DNA of 64,000 nt from Campylobacter canadensis (GTDB lineage Bacteria; Campylobacterota; Campylobacteria; Campylobacterales; Campylobacteraceae), in assembly GCF_013177655.1 (NCBI RefSeq), contig NZ_CP035946.1:558001-622000 (forward strand), in the 5' to 3' direction. A program made the translations under genes and the position numbers. Under the pieces are notes generated by a model. It saw nothing but the letters and a program-made list of their open reading frames with translations. It ran no database searches and was not told where the DNA came from. Shown one piece after another: positions 54,791 through 63,942 of the stretch (position 1 is its first letter; every line of letters starts with the position of its first letter).

Positions 54791-56407
54791 ATGAAGAATA
54801 ATCTATCATCATATTATTTGCCAACACAAATGCCTATGTTTGCTGGTTCTCCTGGTTTTCCAAACATTTCTAATGCTAAGAAAAGATTGTATTTTATTGC
54901 TTGGCTTATTATTGGAACTTGTGCTGGAGTATTAGCTAACTTTATCCCTGCAAACACAGCCGCATTTGCATCATTTTTACATTTAAATTCTATGCAAAGT
55001 GCATTATTAGTTGGGATATATTTTATGTTTAGCACTTGGGCTTCTTTACTGCTTTTTAAACTAAGGCAGCATTTTGGAGTGCAGTTTTTTGTAAAATTTG
55101 TTATATTTTTTTTAAGTATTAGCGTTTTAATGCGTATTTTTTTAGAAGATAGTTTTGCTAATGAGCTTGTTATTAGAGCTATTTATGGTTTTGTATGCAC
55201 ATCTTTAAGTGTTATTAGTATTTTTTATGCAGGGCAGTTTTTGCCAAGGGAAAAAAGAATGCTAATGCTTTTGCTAGGTTTGGGCTTAATTCAGCTTGGC
55301 TTACCATTAGATAGGCTTATTAGCTCTTATTTGATTTCTGATTTTGATTTAACTTATATTTTTATTTTGGAATTAGTACTTAGTATTTTGTGTATTTTTA
55401 TGCTTAAAATTACTTCTTTGCCACCTAGTTTTATGGCTTACGAATTGCATTTGAAAAATCTTTTTACATTAATTATTTTTGCTTTATCTTGTATGTGTTT
55501 TACCTTAGCTTTATCGCTTATAAATACTATTTGGTGGGATAATGAGCTTGTTTTTAAACTCTTTAGTTTGGCTTTATTTTTCTTAGCATTGTTTATTTTT
55601 TTAGAATTCATAAAAAAAGAACCTATGGTAAATGTGAAATTTTTAAGCAAGGTTGATATTATTAAAATTATTATTTTAGCAGCTTGTATGAGGATTTTTT
55701 TAGCAGAACAAAATATTAGCACTAGCGGTTTTTTTATAAATACGCTTTCTTATTCTGATTATCAATTAAGATTTTTATATTTATATATTTTCTTAGGTTC
55801 ATTAAGCGGATTTATTGCTTCGTATTATACTTTAAAGGGTTTTAATAGGTTTTCTTTGCTAGTTTTTATTTCTTTTTTAATTTTAAGTCTTGCTTCATTT
55901 TTGTGTGCAAATTTAAACCCATATTCAAAGCCTAGTGATGTTTATTTAGGGCAATTTTTAATATCTTTTGCAGGAATATATTTTATGACCCCGCTTTTAA
56001 TTGATGGAATTATTAAGGCTATGGCAAGGGGAGTTACTTATTTAGTATCTTTTTCTTGTATTTTTTCCTTTGCGCAAAATATCTTTGGCTTGCTTGGTTC
56101 ATCTTTTGTAAATTATTTTTTAATTTATAAAAGTAAAATTATTTCAAGCAATATAATTACAAATTCAAGTAATTTTAATCAAGATTACATAAATAAATTT
56201 GCAAATGCAAATGCTTATAATGAAATGTTTTTAATTATTAGCGTATTTTCTTTTTTGGTTTTTTTGTTTTTATTTTTAGAATGGTTATTTTTTAAGCTTA
56301 AAAAGAAAAATCCAAATGCAAGAGAATTGCAAATAATTATGCAAAAAGTACAAAAAAGAGTAGTAGAAGAACAAAAATTATTAGGAGAAAAGAATGAAAA
56401 AATATAA
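54791..56407 (+). CDS. MFS multidrug efflux permease, 14-TM DHA2 (EmrB) type
   Basis: 538 residues with about 14 hydrophobic segments. The sequence starts with a hydrophilic segment (about 1-30, YYLPTQMPMFAGSPGFPN), then AWLIIGTCAGVLANFIP. The C-terminus (about 505-538) is charged and probably cytoplasmic. Next to it lies a membrane fusion protein overlapping by 14 bases, the EmrAB layout with the order reversed. It exports drugs or small lipophilic compounds across the inner membrane. No TolC-type partner is encoded in the window. Confidence 0.78.
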   Translation: MKNNLSSYYLPTQMPMFAGSPGFPNISNAKKRLYFIAWLIIGTCAGVLANFIPANTAAFASFLHLNSMQSALLVGIYFMFSTWASLLLFKLRQHFGVQFFVKFVIFFLSISVLMRIFLEDSFANELVIRAIYGFVCTSLSVISIFYAGQFLPREKRMLMLLLGLGLIQLGLPLDRLISSYLISDFDLTYIFILELVLSILCIFMLKITSLPPSFMAYELHLKNLFTLIIFALSCMCFTLALSLINTIWWDNELVFKLFSLALFFLALFIFLEFIKKEPMVNVKFLSKVDIIKIIILAACMRIFLAEQNISTSGFFINTLSYSDYQLRFLYLYIFLGSLSGFIASYYTLKGFNRFSLLVFISFLILSLASFLCANLNPYSKPSDVYLGQFLISFAGIYFMTPLLIDGIIKAMARGVTYLVSFSCIFSFAQNIFGLLGSSFVNYFLIYKSKIISSNIITNSSNFNQDYINKFANANAYNEMFLIISVFSFLVFLFLFLEWLFFKLKKKNPNARELQIIMQKVQKRVVEEQKLLGEKNEKI

Positions 56408-57407
56408 TTTATTAGTAATATTAGTTTTAGTTGCATTTATTGCGCTTAGCATTATATTTGTGCTTTTTTCTTTTGATGTTTTAGAAGTTAAAAAAATTAG
56501 TACGCAAAATGCTTATGTAAAATCAAATAGCGTTGATATTTACTCAGCCTTAAATGAAAAAATTGTAAAAATAAATGTTAAAGATTTTCAAAAAGTAAAA
56601 AAAGATGAACTTTTATTTGTGCTTGATTGCAGCGATTATCTTGAAAAACAAAATATAGCAGAAGCAAAAATGAATATAAAAAATGAAAGCTTAAATAAAA
56701 TTGCACAAGATAAAAAGTCAATGCAAATACAAATTCAAGAAAAAGAAATTAATTACAAAGTGCAACAATCAGTGTTTAATAATGTTAAAAATGAGTATGA
56801 AAGAGAAAGTAATTTATTTATAAAAGGCGCTATATCAAAACAGCAATTTGATAATCAAGAATTATTGTATGAAAAAGCAAAACTATCTTTAGAGCAAGCA
56901 AAACTTGCTTTAGAACAAAGCAAGATTGATTTTGAAAGTTTTATTTTAAGTGAAAATATTGCAAAGCAAGAATTTTTAAGCGCAAGAGCTGAATTTGAAA
57001 TTAGTAAAAATTTAAGTTCAAAATGTGAGATAAAAGCACCTTTTGATGGTACTTTAGGAGAAATAAATTTAAGCATTGGAGATTATGCAAATAAAAAATT
57101 CTCAAGAATAATTAGCGATGAAAAATATATTATTGCAAATATCAAAGAAACAAATATAAGCAATTTAAAAGTAGGACAAGAAGTTAGCTTTAGTGTAGAT
57201 AGTTTAAAAGGTCTTCATTTTAGTGGTGTTATAGCTGATATTGCACCAGCTACAGGCAGTGCATTTTCTGATACTAAAATAGACAATTCAATAGGAAATT
57301 TTATAAAAATAACTCAAAGAATTCCAGTAAAAATTAATATTACATCAAAGGATACCACTTTATTAAAATCAGGAATGAGTGTTAATGTAAAAGCCAATAA
57401 ATCTTAG
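56394..57407 (+). CDS. Membrane fusion protein, HlyD/EmrA family
   Basis: 337 residues. One N-terminal transmembrane helix (about 6-28) precedes the biotinyl-lipoyl half motif TQNAYVKSNSVDIYSALNEK. A long alpha-helical hairpin (about 75-195) and the second lipoyl half CEIKAPFDGTLGEI follow, then a beta-barrel domain (VGQEVSFSVDSLKG). It bridges the inner-membrane permease to an outer-membrane channel. The last four bases overlap the convergent zitB gene. Confidence 0.85.
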   Translation: MKKYNLLVILVLVAFIALSIIFVLFSFDVLEVKKISTQNAYVKSNSVDIYSALNEKIVKINVKDFQKVKKDELLFVLDCSDYLEKQNIAEAKMNIKNESLNKIAQDKKSMQIQIQEKEINYKVQQSVFNNVKNEYERESNLFIKGAISKQQFDNQELLYEKAKLSLEQAKLALEQSKIDFESFILSENIAKQEFLSARAEFEISKNLSSKCEIKAPFDGTLGEINLSIGDYANKKFSRIISDEKYIIANIKETNISNLKVGQEVSFSVDSLKGLHFSGVIADIAPATGSAFSDTKIDNSIGNFIKITQRIPVKINITSKDTTLLKSGMSVNVKANKS

Positions 57408-58369
57408 CTATTAGCTAAGATTGGCTGCATTGTAATATGCCCTATATTAAATTTTTCTAAAAGCTCTTTTGAAAGTTCTTTGTAAAGCTCGTTAAATTCA
57501 GCAATGCTTGTTATATTTACTTTTATATGTAAAGTTGCAACAAACATCTTATTTGTAATTTCTATAATATGCAAATCAATCACATCTTGTACTTGCTCGT
57601 GAGATAAAATCAGTTCTTTAATGCTTTTTACATCTACAGGAGAGCTTTCAAGTAAGATATTTACACTTTGTTTTAATAATTTTATTGCCCATCTTAAAAG
57701 TAAAAAAGAAAGTATTAAAGCCAAAATTGTATCAATATAATAAATCTTAGTAAAATACACAATCACTCCGCCAATAATAACAACCAAAGAACCAAGCAAA
57801 TCGCTCATCATATGCAAAAATGCCGATTTCATATTAACATTATCTAAATTAGCTCCTTTAAACATCATAAAAGCATTAATAGCATTAACAAAAAAGCCCA
57901 TAATTGCAACAATAATCATAGCCTTTACATCAATATTTTCAGGGTTAAAGAGCTTGTAAATACCTTCATAAATAATAAAAAGTGCAGATAAAATAATAGT
58001 TAAAGCATTGATAAAAGCTACTAAAACCTCAAGACGAAAATAGCCAAAAGTCTTTTGCTCATCTTGAAATTTTTGCGTTGCGATAATAGCTAAAAAACTA
58101 AGCCCTAATGCAAAAACATCAGAAAACATATGTAAAGTATCACTTAAAAGCGCTAAAGAATTTGAAAGAATTGAATAAATAAATTGCACAAGCATCATCA
58201 AAAAAGTCATCGTTAAAGAGATTTTTAAAATCTTTTTATCCATACTCCTTGCATCTGCGTGATGATGGTGTTCGTGATGATGTTCGTGAGTATGCTCGTG
58301 ATGGTGTTCGTGATGATGACAGCTATGTTTATTAGCTAATAAAGGCTGATGTGATAAAAAACTATGCAT
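57404..58369 (-). CDS. zitB: Cation diffusion facilitator, zinc-type exporter
   Basis: 321 residues. A His-rich cytoplasmic N-terminus (about 14-42, repeats of HHEH and HEHHHE) is followed by six transmembrane helices. The metal site HMFSDVFALG in helix 2 corresponds to HxxxD, and HMMSDLLGSL in helix 5 is the second HxxxD. A C-terminal cytoplasmic metallochaperone-like domain completes it. This is the ZitB/CzcD zinc pattern. It is convergent with and four bases overlapping the EmrA-like gene. Confidence 0.88.
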   Translation of the reverse strand: MHSFLSHQPLLANKHSCHHHEHHHEHTHEHHHEHHHHADARSMDKKILKISLTMTFLMMLVQFIYSILSNSLALLSDTLHMFSDVFALGLSFLAIIATQKFQDEQKTFGYFRLEVLVAFINALTIILSALFIIYEGIYKLFNPENIDVKAMIIVAIMGFFVNAINAFMMFKGANLDNVNMKSAFLHMMSDLLGSLVVIIGGVIVYFTKIYYIDTILALILSFLLLRWAIKLLKQSVNILLESSPVDVKSIKELILSHEQVQDVIDLHIIEITNKMFVATLHIKVNITSIAEFNELYKELSKELLEKFNIGHITMQPILANS

Positions 58370-58392
58370 TTTTCTTCCTTTTTTCTTTTTAT

Positions 58393-58422
58393 ATTATAAA
58401 TGATAATTAAATAAATGATAAT
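58393..58422 (-). promoter_or_regulatory. Candidate zitB promoter with 10-base direct repeat
   Basis: On the minus strand TATAAT (58393-58398) precedes the zitB RBS. The plus-strand sequence AAATGATAAT occurs twice (58398-58407 and 58413-58422), 15 bases apart, overlapping the promoter. Such GATAAT-type repeats resemble Fur-family operator elements, which would suit metal-dependent control. The regulator is not identifiable. Confidence 0.4.
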
Positions 58423-58444
58423 AATTTTTATGATTATACTAATT

Positions 58445-58984
58445 TTAGCCTTTTACCATATATAAATATTTATGCCCGTGAAATTCTTTGTATTTATTAA
58501 AAACAAAGCCTAAATTTTCATAAAGTTTTTTAGCTTTGTGATTATTTTCTTCTACAATAAGGCTAAGTTTTTTATTATCTTTTTTTGCAAGATTGTAAGC
58601 ATAGAGTATAAGTTTTGTTGCAATGCCCTTGCCTCTAGCACTAGGGCAAACACCTATGCTATCAATATAATAATCATTTTCGCATTCTTTTAAAATAGCA
58701 GCTTTTTTGCGTTTTTTTGCATTTTCATTTAAGGCTTTATCTAAAAAATCAGCCTTAGCTCCATCGTAAAGACAAAGTGCTGCTAGTATTTGATTTTCTT
58801 CTTCATAAACAAAGATATTTTCATAACTTAAGCGATTATTTTTTTTAAGAAAAAAATCACTTAAAAGCTCTAAAGCTTCGCTTTCATTATCAGCAGCGCT
58901 AAGATTTAAAATAAATTCATTCATAGCAAGAGCTAATAAGCTAATAACTATTTTTACATCTTCTTTTCTTGCTTTTCGTATCAT
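58445..58984 (-). CDS. GNAT family N-acetyltransferase
   Basis: 179 residues. The acetyl-CoA binding motif is visible as DSIGVCPSARGKGIATKLILYA (R/QxxGxG/A form), with a final KLYENLGFVFNKY typical of GNAT. The substrate is unknown; a role in protein or small-molecule acetylation is possible. It is transcribed in the same direction as zitB, 75 bases upstream of it, but the promoter-like sequence in between suggests separate control. Confidence 0.85.
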   Translation of the reverse strand: MIRKARKEDVKIVISLLALAMNEFILNLSAADNESEALELLSDFFLKKNNRLSYENIFVYEEENQILAALCLYDGAKADFLDKALNENAKKRKKAAILKECENDYYIDSIGVCPSARGKGIATKLILYAYNLAKKDNKKLSLIVEENNHKAKKLYENLGFVFNKYKEFHGHKYLYMVKG

Positions 58985-59190
58985 TTTTATCCTTTTTATT
59001 ATTATAAATAAAGATTACTATATTTTTATATGTATTTATTATTAGTTATTATTTTTATTTTTTTATATAATTATTATTTTATTATTATTTAATATATAAA
59101 TTCAAAATATTTATAAATAAAATATTTACTTAAATTCATTTAGTTAATATAAAATAACACTTTTACATCAAATTAATTAAAGGATTGTTA
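58985..59190. other. AT-rich intergenic region between divergent genes
   Basis: Only A/T-rich sequence with several TATA-like stretches. TATAAA at about 59149-59154 may serve the exported-protein gene on the plus strand. AAAGGA before 59191 is its ribosome binding site. I see no ORF, tRNA or recognisable repeat here. Confidence 0.4.
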
Positions 59191-61674
59191 ATGTTAAGAA
59201 AGTTTTGCTTAGCTATTAGCTGTTTAACTAGCTTGTTTGCTAGTGGTACTTGGTCTTTTGGTGAGATAGCTGGTTTAAGAGAGCTTTACGGAGTTAGTGG
59301 TGATCGTATGCGTGGCGTTTTTGCTATAAATTGGAAATCTGATTGGAATGTAACTGCTTTTCCAAATTACTACCCAAATCCTACAGGAGCTTTAAGAACT
59401 AATCTTATGGAATATAAAATAAATGGTCTAGAATTAAGAAACCCACATATTGGCGGTGCTGCAGGTATTGTTGGTATAAGTGATTATGCTATGAAAAATT
59501 CTCATCACGCTGATAATATAAATTATGATGAAGATATATTTTTTACTATGACGCTAGGAAGAGATAGAATTCAGCGTAATGAAAATGGTACTTTAAAAAT
59601 GCAGTATGAATCAACCTTTGGTCAAGGAACAGTTGGCCCTGAAATATCAAGGCAATGCCGTGCTTTAGGTAGGCTTTATAATTATTTTGGTTTAGAGCCT
59701 TATGCAAAGCTTGAAAATGGTGAAGGGGATTTAGGTTGTACTAGTATTTATAGATTTAATTTAACTAATGATTGGAAAGAATATGTACATGTTGAAGCCT
59801 TTGTAGAATTGGGGCATTTTTCTAATAATTTTGTAAAATCTGATGTGGTTAAATTTAGCAAAGATGATAGTGCTTTAAAAGATAGTAAAACTTATGGATT
59901 TAAAAATTACAAGCACCCAAATTCTAAAGCGGAAATGAGAAAATACAATGAAGTTGATAGGATTTCTCCTGAACTTTATACATATTTTACTACAGATGCT
60001 TTTTCAACTCTTGATAGAGCGCAAGCTTCTTTTTATGTAAAAACATTGCACAAATGTAAGCAAAGGGTTTTATACAAAATAGAAGTAAAAAGAATTAGCA
60101 TTCCTGGTAGCAATAGAGATTATACTATTTTTGATTCTTATCCTAGTGCAGGTAAGCAAAGATGTGAAAAAGCTTGGTATGATTTTACTTGTACTGGAGA
60201 AAAATCAGACTACGGTAACGGCAATGACCAAAGTGATTATTGTGCTAGTAAAAAATACCTAAATAAATACAAGGTAGATAAAGAACAAACTTGGTGGGAC
60301 TTAACTAAATCTTGTTTTGATATGGATGGAAAATATTGCGATGAAAGAAAACAAGCTTGCAATTGTGTAAGGGCAACTTGTACTGGAGATACTTTAAGCT
60401 GGGTAAATGATTCTTTAGTTTATGATAATCATCCATTTGATGCTTATGTAATTCCTGATTATAGACACGGAAGAAGTGAATTATTTTACTTTTATGTACT
60501 GCAAGATAGAAAAATAGGTGGCGATGATTGCTTACCAAGCCCTGAAACTATGATTACAAGTAGCTTTATTAGCGAAAGCCCAAGAGATAATCAAAATGTA
60601 AATTATACATACGGTGCAAAAGAAGATGATAAAATTGAAGATATTTATACCTATGTTGATGATGGTAAAGATAACAAAGATATATATTTAAAAATATATG
60701 CAAACAAGGGTGGGAGCAAAACTTTTAAAACAAGCAAAGACCCATTTACAGTAAAAAATGAAAGTTATTTTTCAATAGATATGGGAGAAAATGCAAATTA
60801 CAATTATTACATTCAAAAAGATTGTACAGATTTTAAAGATAAAGATTGTAAGTATGTTGATGCTACAAAATCTAGTGAATATAATCCTAGTTTGCAATCA
60901 ACTCAAGGCTTAACTTATAAACAAATATGCAAAATGGCACAAAAATCTTATGGTTTAAAAGAAGGAAGCAGCGAGGCTTTATCGCTTTGCGACCCTGATG
61001 ATGCAAGTAGAATTTATGAGATATTTTTTAAATACAATAATGCAATTTTACATATTCCTGATTTAAAATTACCTACAGAAAAAAATAAAAGAGTGGTTGA
61101 TGAAGATTTTAATAGAAGGAATTTTAAAATACGCTTTTATCGTTCATATAAATATGTAAATACTCAAGCAGATGAAATAAAGCATAGACCAATTACCATA
61201 AGACCAGCAAGTTATGAAGCAAATGCTTCTGTTTGTGAAGTCTTTAATACTAGTAATTGTGGCGGTAAAGAAAGTAAAAAGCTACAAACAACTATATATG
61301 ATAATGGAAACTACTATGTAAGTGCATTTAAATATAGAGTACTAGATAGCAGCTCTAAAACACCGTATTATTTTGACGCAAATGCTGATGATGTAGCGGT
61401 TAGCTTTGAAAATCCTATTATTGTTGATTATAGATTTTCTTTTGTAACTCAAAATGCGGTAATTCCTTTTGTAAGTGCAAATTCTGCAGCTTTAGCAATA
61501 AAAGATGACCATATTAAAAAATATCTTCTTGATAATAATTACGAAGATGCGAATGCAAGTTGTATAGACAATGATGATTATTTAGCCGTATCTTTAGATA
61601 AAGATAATATTACAAAAGCAAATACAAGAACAAAGGCGAATAATTATAAATTATATTTTGTCAAACTCCTATGA
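59191..61674 (+). CDS. Large exported cysteine-rich protein, N-terminal part (possibly frameshifted)
   Basis: 827 residues from the ATG at 59191 (RBS AAAGGA); a TTG six bases earlier is less likely. A signal peptide is followed by GTWSFGEIAGLREL. About 20 cysteines are clustered at about 290-460. A segment near 660-720 (HRPITIRPASYEA, GNYYVSAFKYRV) weakly resembles the IRP segment of MshQ/DUF6701-type proteins. I do not recognise a definite family. It is probably surface-exposed. It ends KLYFVKLL directly at the start of a second frame with no signal peptide, which may be its continuation. Confidence 0.65.
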   Translation: MLRKFCLAISCLTSLFASGTWSFGEIAGLRELYGVSGDRMRGVFAINWKSDWNVTAFPNYYPNPTGALRTNLMEYKINGLELRNPHIGGAAGIVGISDYAMKNSHHADNINYDEDIFFTMTLGRDRIQRNENGTLKMQYESTFGQGTVGPEISRQCRALGRLYNYFGLEPYAKLENGEGDLGCTSIYRFNLTNDWKEYVHVEAFVELGHFSNNFVKSDVVKFSKDDSALKDSKTYGFKNYKHPNSKAEMRKYNEVDRISPELYTYFTTDAFSTLDRAQASFYVKTLHKCKQRVLYKIEVKRISIPGSNRDYTIFDSYPSAGKQRCEKAWYDFTCTGEKSDYGNGNDQSDYCASKKYLNKYKVDKEQTWWDLTKSCFDMDGKYCDERKQACNCVRATCTGDTLSWVNDSLVYDNHPFDAYVIPDYRHGRSELFYFYVLQDRKIGGDDCLPSPETMITSSFISESPRDNQNVNYTYGAKEDDKIEDIYTYVDDGKDNKDIYLKIYANKGGSKTFKTSKDPFTVKNESYFSIDMGENANYNYYIQKDCTDFKDKDCKYVDATKSSEYNPSLQSTQGLTYKQICKMAQKSYGLKEGSSEALSLCDPDDASRIYEIFFKYNNAILHIPDLKLPTEKNKRVVDEDFNRRNFKIRFYRSYKYVNTQADEIKHRPITIRPASYEANASVCEVFNTSNCGGKESKKLQTTIYDNGNYYVSAFKYRVLDSSSKTPYYFDANADDVAVSFENPIIVDYRFSFVTQNAVIPFVSANSAALAIKDDHIKKYLLDNNYEDANASCIDNDDYLAVSLDKDNITKANTRTKANNYKLYFVKLL

Positions 61675-62882
61675 GTAATATTTTAAATTTTAAATATTCT
61701 AATGTTAAATATGATTTAAATCAGCCTAAAGATAATGTTGATAAGAATGCAAAGGTTAATGTAGTAATTATTAGCAATATAAAAAAAGATGATACAAGTA
61801 AATATAATGATTATAGATTACACCCAAAAATAAAAATAAGTACTAATAATAACAATGTTGTTAAGTATTTTAATAAAGATTTAAAAGCAAAATTAACCTT
61901 GAATTTTAATAAAAACATTGATTATTCTAAACTAAAAGTTGTTTCAAATAGCAATAATGATTTTAGTGAAGATATGGGCGCAGGTGTAAAAACTGAATTT
62001 TCAATTGCAAAATATATTGTAAATGCAAGTGAAATTGAGACTAAGGCAGGAGATGATGCTAACTCGGTTGTGGTTTTATTTAAGTTAAGTGCTAATGATT
62101 TAAATAAGCCTTATGATAATATGTTAAATGACATTGCAAAAGATAAAACAACATATTATTTAATAAATCACAATGAATTAAAACCTTATGCAAGAATAGA
62201 AAAATATGCAAATGTTATTAGTTTAGAGGATTTTATTCCTTATGCAGCAGCTAATGAAAATTCTTATGAAATTCCATTAGCAATAAATTACAAAGAAACT
62301 CAAGCAAAGCCATTTATTTTAGAAAATGCTAAATTAGAACTTTTTAATGAAGATGGCAGTGAAGTGAAATTTGATAATGTTGCTTTAGAAAGTTCAAAAA
62401 ATATTACCTTAAATACAATGTTTGCACAAGCAACACCTGTTTTTAAAGACCAAAAATCGTTAGGAAATACTATTTTTGTGCAAACAGGCGATGTAAAATT
62501 AAGATGGCTTGATGGTGTTTATAAAGATTTTTTATATATTATAAACAACGATAAGGATTTTAACTTTGTAAGTTACGCTAAGTGCATTGGTGCTAAAAAT
62601 ATGGTAGCTACACCTTGCTTTAGAGTTGTAAATGGAGAATATCCAGGTTTATCTTATGATACAGAGTTTATTTCTGATTATGGTATGAAAATAACAAAAT
62701 GCAAAAGCTTAGCAGGAAGTAATTGTGTAAAGGCTAGCAAGGGTGATAATTTAGAAGGTATAAAGCTAGAGCTTGTAAATTCTAATACAAAAGATGCTGC
62801 TTATGTAAAAGATACAGTACATTGCTATGGCGGCGAGTATAATTGTAATACTAATTTTACAATTGAAAGAATTAAAAACTAA
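61671..62882 (+). CDS. Continuation or partner of the large exported protein
   Basis: 403 residues. No signal peptide and no ribosome binding site (the bases before ATG read CAAACTCCT). The start overlaps the preceding stop as ATGA. Composition (N, K, D, Y-rich, beta-strand like) continues that of the upstream protein, with four cysteines in the last part (CHCYGGEYNC-like end). The frame is open upstream back to 61650, so one -1 shift between 61650 and 61670 would fuse both into a protein of about 1230 residues. Alternatively it is a translationally coupled second gene. No domain is recognised. Confidence 0.6.
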   Translation: MSNILNFKYSNVKYDLNQPKDNVDKNAKVNVVIISNIKKDDTSKYNDYRLHPKIKISTNNNNVVKYFNKDLKAKLTLNFNKNIDYSKLKVVSNSNNDFSEDMGAGVKTEFSIAKYIVNASEIETKAGDDANSVVVLFKLSANDLNKPYDNMLNDIAKDKTTYYLINHNELKPYARIEKYANVISLEDFIPYAAANENSYEIPLAINYKETQAKPFILENAKLELFNEDGSEVKFDNVALESSKNITLNTMFAQATPVFKDQKSLGNTIFVQTGDVKLRWLDGVYKDFLYIINNDKDFNFVSYAKCIGAKNMVATPCFRVVNGEYPGLSYDTEFISDYGMKITKCKSLAGSNCVKASKGDNLEGIKLELVNSNTKDAAYVKDTVHCYGGEYNCNTNFTIERIKN

Positions 62883-62887
62883 CAATT

Positions 62888-62923
62888 ATTAAAAGAAAGT
62901 TATTATTATGACTTTCTTTTAAT
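62888..62923 (+). terminator. Hairpin terminator before the sialyltransferase gene
   Basis: Perfect 13-bp stem ATTAAAAGAAAGT (62888-62900) / ACTTTCTTTTAAT (62911-62923) with a 10-base loop, six bases after the upstream stop. The following bases are TAATAAAATT, so the T-tract is poor. It separates the exported-protein unit from the glycan locus. Confidence 0.6.
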
Positions 62924-62946
62924 TAATAAAATTAAAAAGGCTTATT

Positions 62947-63852
62947 TTGAAAACAGTAATAATAGCAGGCAACGCTCCAAGTTTAAAAAATATAGATTAT
63001 GCTAAATTACCAAAAGAATATGATGTTTTTAGATGTAATCAATTTTATTTTGAAGAAAAATATTATTTAGGTAAAAATATAAAGGCGGCGTTTTTTAACC
63101 CCTTTGTATTTTTTGAACAATATTATACCTGTTATCATTTAAAGCAAAGACAAGAATATAATATTGAAAATATATTTTGCACCTTATTTAATTTGATTAA
63201 TATTGAAAATGAGCATTTTATAAATAATTTTTATTCTTGTTTTCCTGATGCGATAAATGCTTATGATTATTTTAAAAAACTAAAGAATTTTGATGCTTTT
63301 TGCAAATTTAACGAACTTTATTTAAACAATAGAATAACACAGGGGATTTATATGTGTGCTATTGCTATTGCTTTAGGATATAGTGAAATTTATCTAGCAG
63401 GAATTGACTTATATGCAAATGGGGGGGGGTATGCTTTTAATACAAAAAAAGATAATTTATTAAAACTCGCTCCTAGTTTTAATGATGAAAATTCTTTATA
63501 TCTATCTCATAATGCTAATTTTGATATTTTAGCTTTAGAATTTTTAAAAAAAGAATATAATGTTAATTTTTATTCTATATGTAATGACAGTCCTATTAAC
63601 GATTTTGTAATAAAAGCTAGTGTTAATAATAATAGTTTTAATTTAGAAAACAAAAAAGAAGCTTATATAAATGATATTATTTTGCCAAGTAAAGAAGCTT
63701 ATGATAATTTTTATGTGATATTAAAGAAAAATAAAGAAGAAGTCGTAAGTAATATTAAGTTAAAAGATAATATTTATTACAAAATATTTAATGATTTTTT
63801 TAGATTACCAAGCGATATTAAGCACTACATAAAAAGCAAGAAAATTAAGTAA
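62947..63852 (+). CDS. cst: Sialyltransferase, GT42 family, Cst-II-like, with in-frame G9 tract
   Basis: 301 residues from a TTG start. Residues known from C. jejuni Cst-II are found at identical positions: N31 (RCNQFYF), N51 (FFNP), R129 (NNRITQG), Y156, Y162 and the general base H188 (LSHN). The C-terminal FRLPSDIKHYIKSKK is also of Cst type and probably a membrane-association segment. The enzyme transfers N-acetylneuraminate from CMP-Neu5Ac to lipooligosaccharide. In Cst-II, N51 goes with both alpha-2,3 and alpha-2,8 activity. Nine G (63421-63429) encode residues 159-161 in the lid loop. The present tract length keeps the gene in frame (ON). Confidence 0.92.
   Translation: MKTVIIAGNAPSLKNIDYAKLPKEYDVFRCNQFYFEEKYYLGKNIKAAFFNPFVFFEQYYTCYHLKQRQEYNIENIFCTLFNLINIENEHFINNFYSCFPDAINAYDYFKKLKNFDAFCKFNELYLNNRITQGIYMCAIAIALGYSEIYLAGIDLYANGGGYAFNTKKDNLLKLAPSFNDENSLYLSHNANFDILALEFLKKEYNVNFYSICNDSPINDFVIKASVNNNSFNLENKKEAYINDIILPSKEAYDNFYVILKKNKEEVVSNIKLKDNIYYKIFNDFFRLPSDIKHYIKSKKIK
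63421..63429 (+). repeat. Poly-G tract (G9), likely phase-variable
   Basis: Uninterrupted run of nine G in an otherwise very AT-rich coding sequence, flanked by AAAT and TAT. In Campylobacter, runs of eight or more G/C in surface-glycan genes are known sites of slipped-strand mispairing. A change by one base would shift the reading frame after residue 161, before the catalytic H188. Confidence 0.9.
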
Positions 63853-63900
63853 ATAAAAAGCTTGTTTTTTATATACTTCTTTGCTTAAAGGAGTTTTGAT

Positions 63901-63942
63901 ATGAAAAATCATATTTACTATTTTGGACTAGCTTATGCCTAA
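63901..63942 (+). CDS. Thirteen-codon ORF ahead of the glycosyltransferase
   Basis: MKNHIYYFGLAYA with stop, preceded by a strong ribosome binding site (AAAGGAG, about 63888-63894). The downstream glycosyltransferase ATG (63935) lies inside it in another frame, and no other RBS serves that ATG. This ORF may therefore drive coupled translation, or be the remnant of a deleted gene. Confidence 0.35.
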   Translation: MKNHIYYFGLAYA

